A stretch of DNA of 16,145 bases from an uncultured Odoribacter sp. (GTDB lineage: Bacteria > Bacteroidota > Bacteroidia > Bacteroidales > Marinifilaceae), in contig URJC01000022.1 in NCBI GenBank assembly GCA_900548135.1, positions 1 through 16,145 of the forward strand, given 5' to 3'. Below are positions 15,786-16,145 of this stretch, one piece after another. The translations under genes and the position numbers were made by a program. Under the pieces are notes generated by a model. That model saw only the letters and a program-made list of their open reading frames with translations, was not told the DNA's origin and made no database searches. The stretch's first letter is position 1. Every line of letters starts with the position of its first letter.

Positions 15786-16136
15786 ATGGATCAGGATCGT
15801 TTTGACATTGATTATGAAGGGAGCCGAATTCTGGCAGATACCAGAGTTAACGGAGATGTGAAATCGAATAAAGACATTTGTTTGAACGGTTTTATTGAAG
15901 GTAATATATATTGTGCAGGCTGTGTCATTATCAATAGAAATGCTGTGGTAGATGGAGATGTCGATTGTGAAGCTTTATTCCTGAATGGTAAGATTACAGG
16001 AAATGCATCTGTAGACCATAAATCGGTCTTGGGAGCAGATGCTGAAATTCGGGGAGGACTTATAACTACTTCTCTGGAGATTTCTCCCGGAGCAAAAATC
16101 GGGTTAGGATTAAAATTGAAAAATGCATCGAAATAA
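15786..16136 (+). CDS. Bactofilin family polymer-forming protein
   Basis: A small (116-residue) bactofilin (DUF583). These cytoskeletal proteins form filaments without nucleotide, often membrane-bound, and guide cell-wall enzymes, shape or polarity. The sequence shows the right-handed beta-helix pattern of short turns with alternating hydrophobic and Gly/Asn residues: DTRVNGDVKSNKDICLNGFI, EGNIYCAGCVIINRNAVVDG, DVDCEALFLNGKITGNASVD. The core is flanked by a short polar N-tail (MDQDRFDIDYEG) and a short C-tail (GLGLKLKNASK), as in other small bactofilins. There is no membrane helix or signal peptide. It stands alone after the fabH terminator, and its partners, if any, would lie beyond the window. 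The four cysteines (ICL, YCAGC, DCE) are unusual for a helix core but may be buried. Confidence 0.9.
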   Translation: MDQDRFDIDYEGSRILADTRVNGDVKSNKDICLNGFIEGNIYCAGCVIINRNAVVDGDVDCEALFLNGKITGNASVDHKSVLGADAEIRGGLITTSLEISPGAKIGLGLKLKNASK

Positions 16137-16145
16137 ACTAAGGAT

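Overview
The window looks like the chromosome of a member of the Bacteroidota, most likely the Bacteroidales. The evidence is AT-rich spacers without Shine-Dalgarno sites, several TAnnTTTG boxes (the -7 element of the Bacteroidetes primary sigma factor) close to gene starts, and gene families and orders typical of that phylum. An Odoribacteraceae-like source is only a guess. No tRNA, rRNA, CRISPR array, insertion sequence or phage gene was seen, and no gene-free stretch exceeds 300 bases.

Region 1 (bases 1-10986, minus strand) is a tight run of six genes with gaps of only 25-53 bases, probably one operon. In transcription order they are an ABC ATPase, a 1113-residue ABC-2 permease with a very large extracytoplasmic part, a TolC-family outer-membrane channel, a lipoprotein membrane-fusion protein, a complete RND permease, and a second RND permease cut off by the window edge. 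Together they could span the whole envelope. The permease is the oddest gene: seven predicted membrane helices, then an M1-aminopeptidase-like region without the HEXXH zinc motif, then a C-terminal domain resembling the golvesin/xanthan-lyase-type domain. No regulator gene lies next to the operon in this window.

Region 2 (11257-12581, minus strand) is a housekeeping pair: the RdgB/HAM1 nucleotide-pool sanitising pyrophosphatase, followed by the recombination mediator RecO.

Region 3 (12839-16136, plus strand) runs divergently from rdgB. It holds the ribosome-maturation GTPase RsgA, a DUF177/YceD protein, ribosomal protein L32 (rpmF), the fatty-acid initiation enzyme FabH, a strong intrinsic terminator, and a small bactofilin. 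DUF177-rpmF-fabH is a widely conserved link between ribosome assembly and lipid synthesis. The short spacers allow individual promoters and terminators to be proposed. One of them argues that the upstream-most TTG start of the DUF177 gene is wrong.
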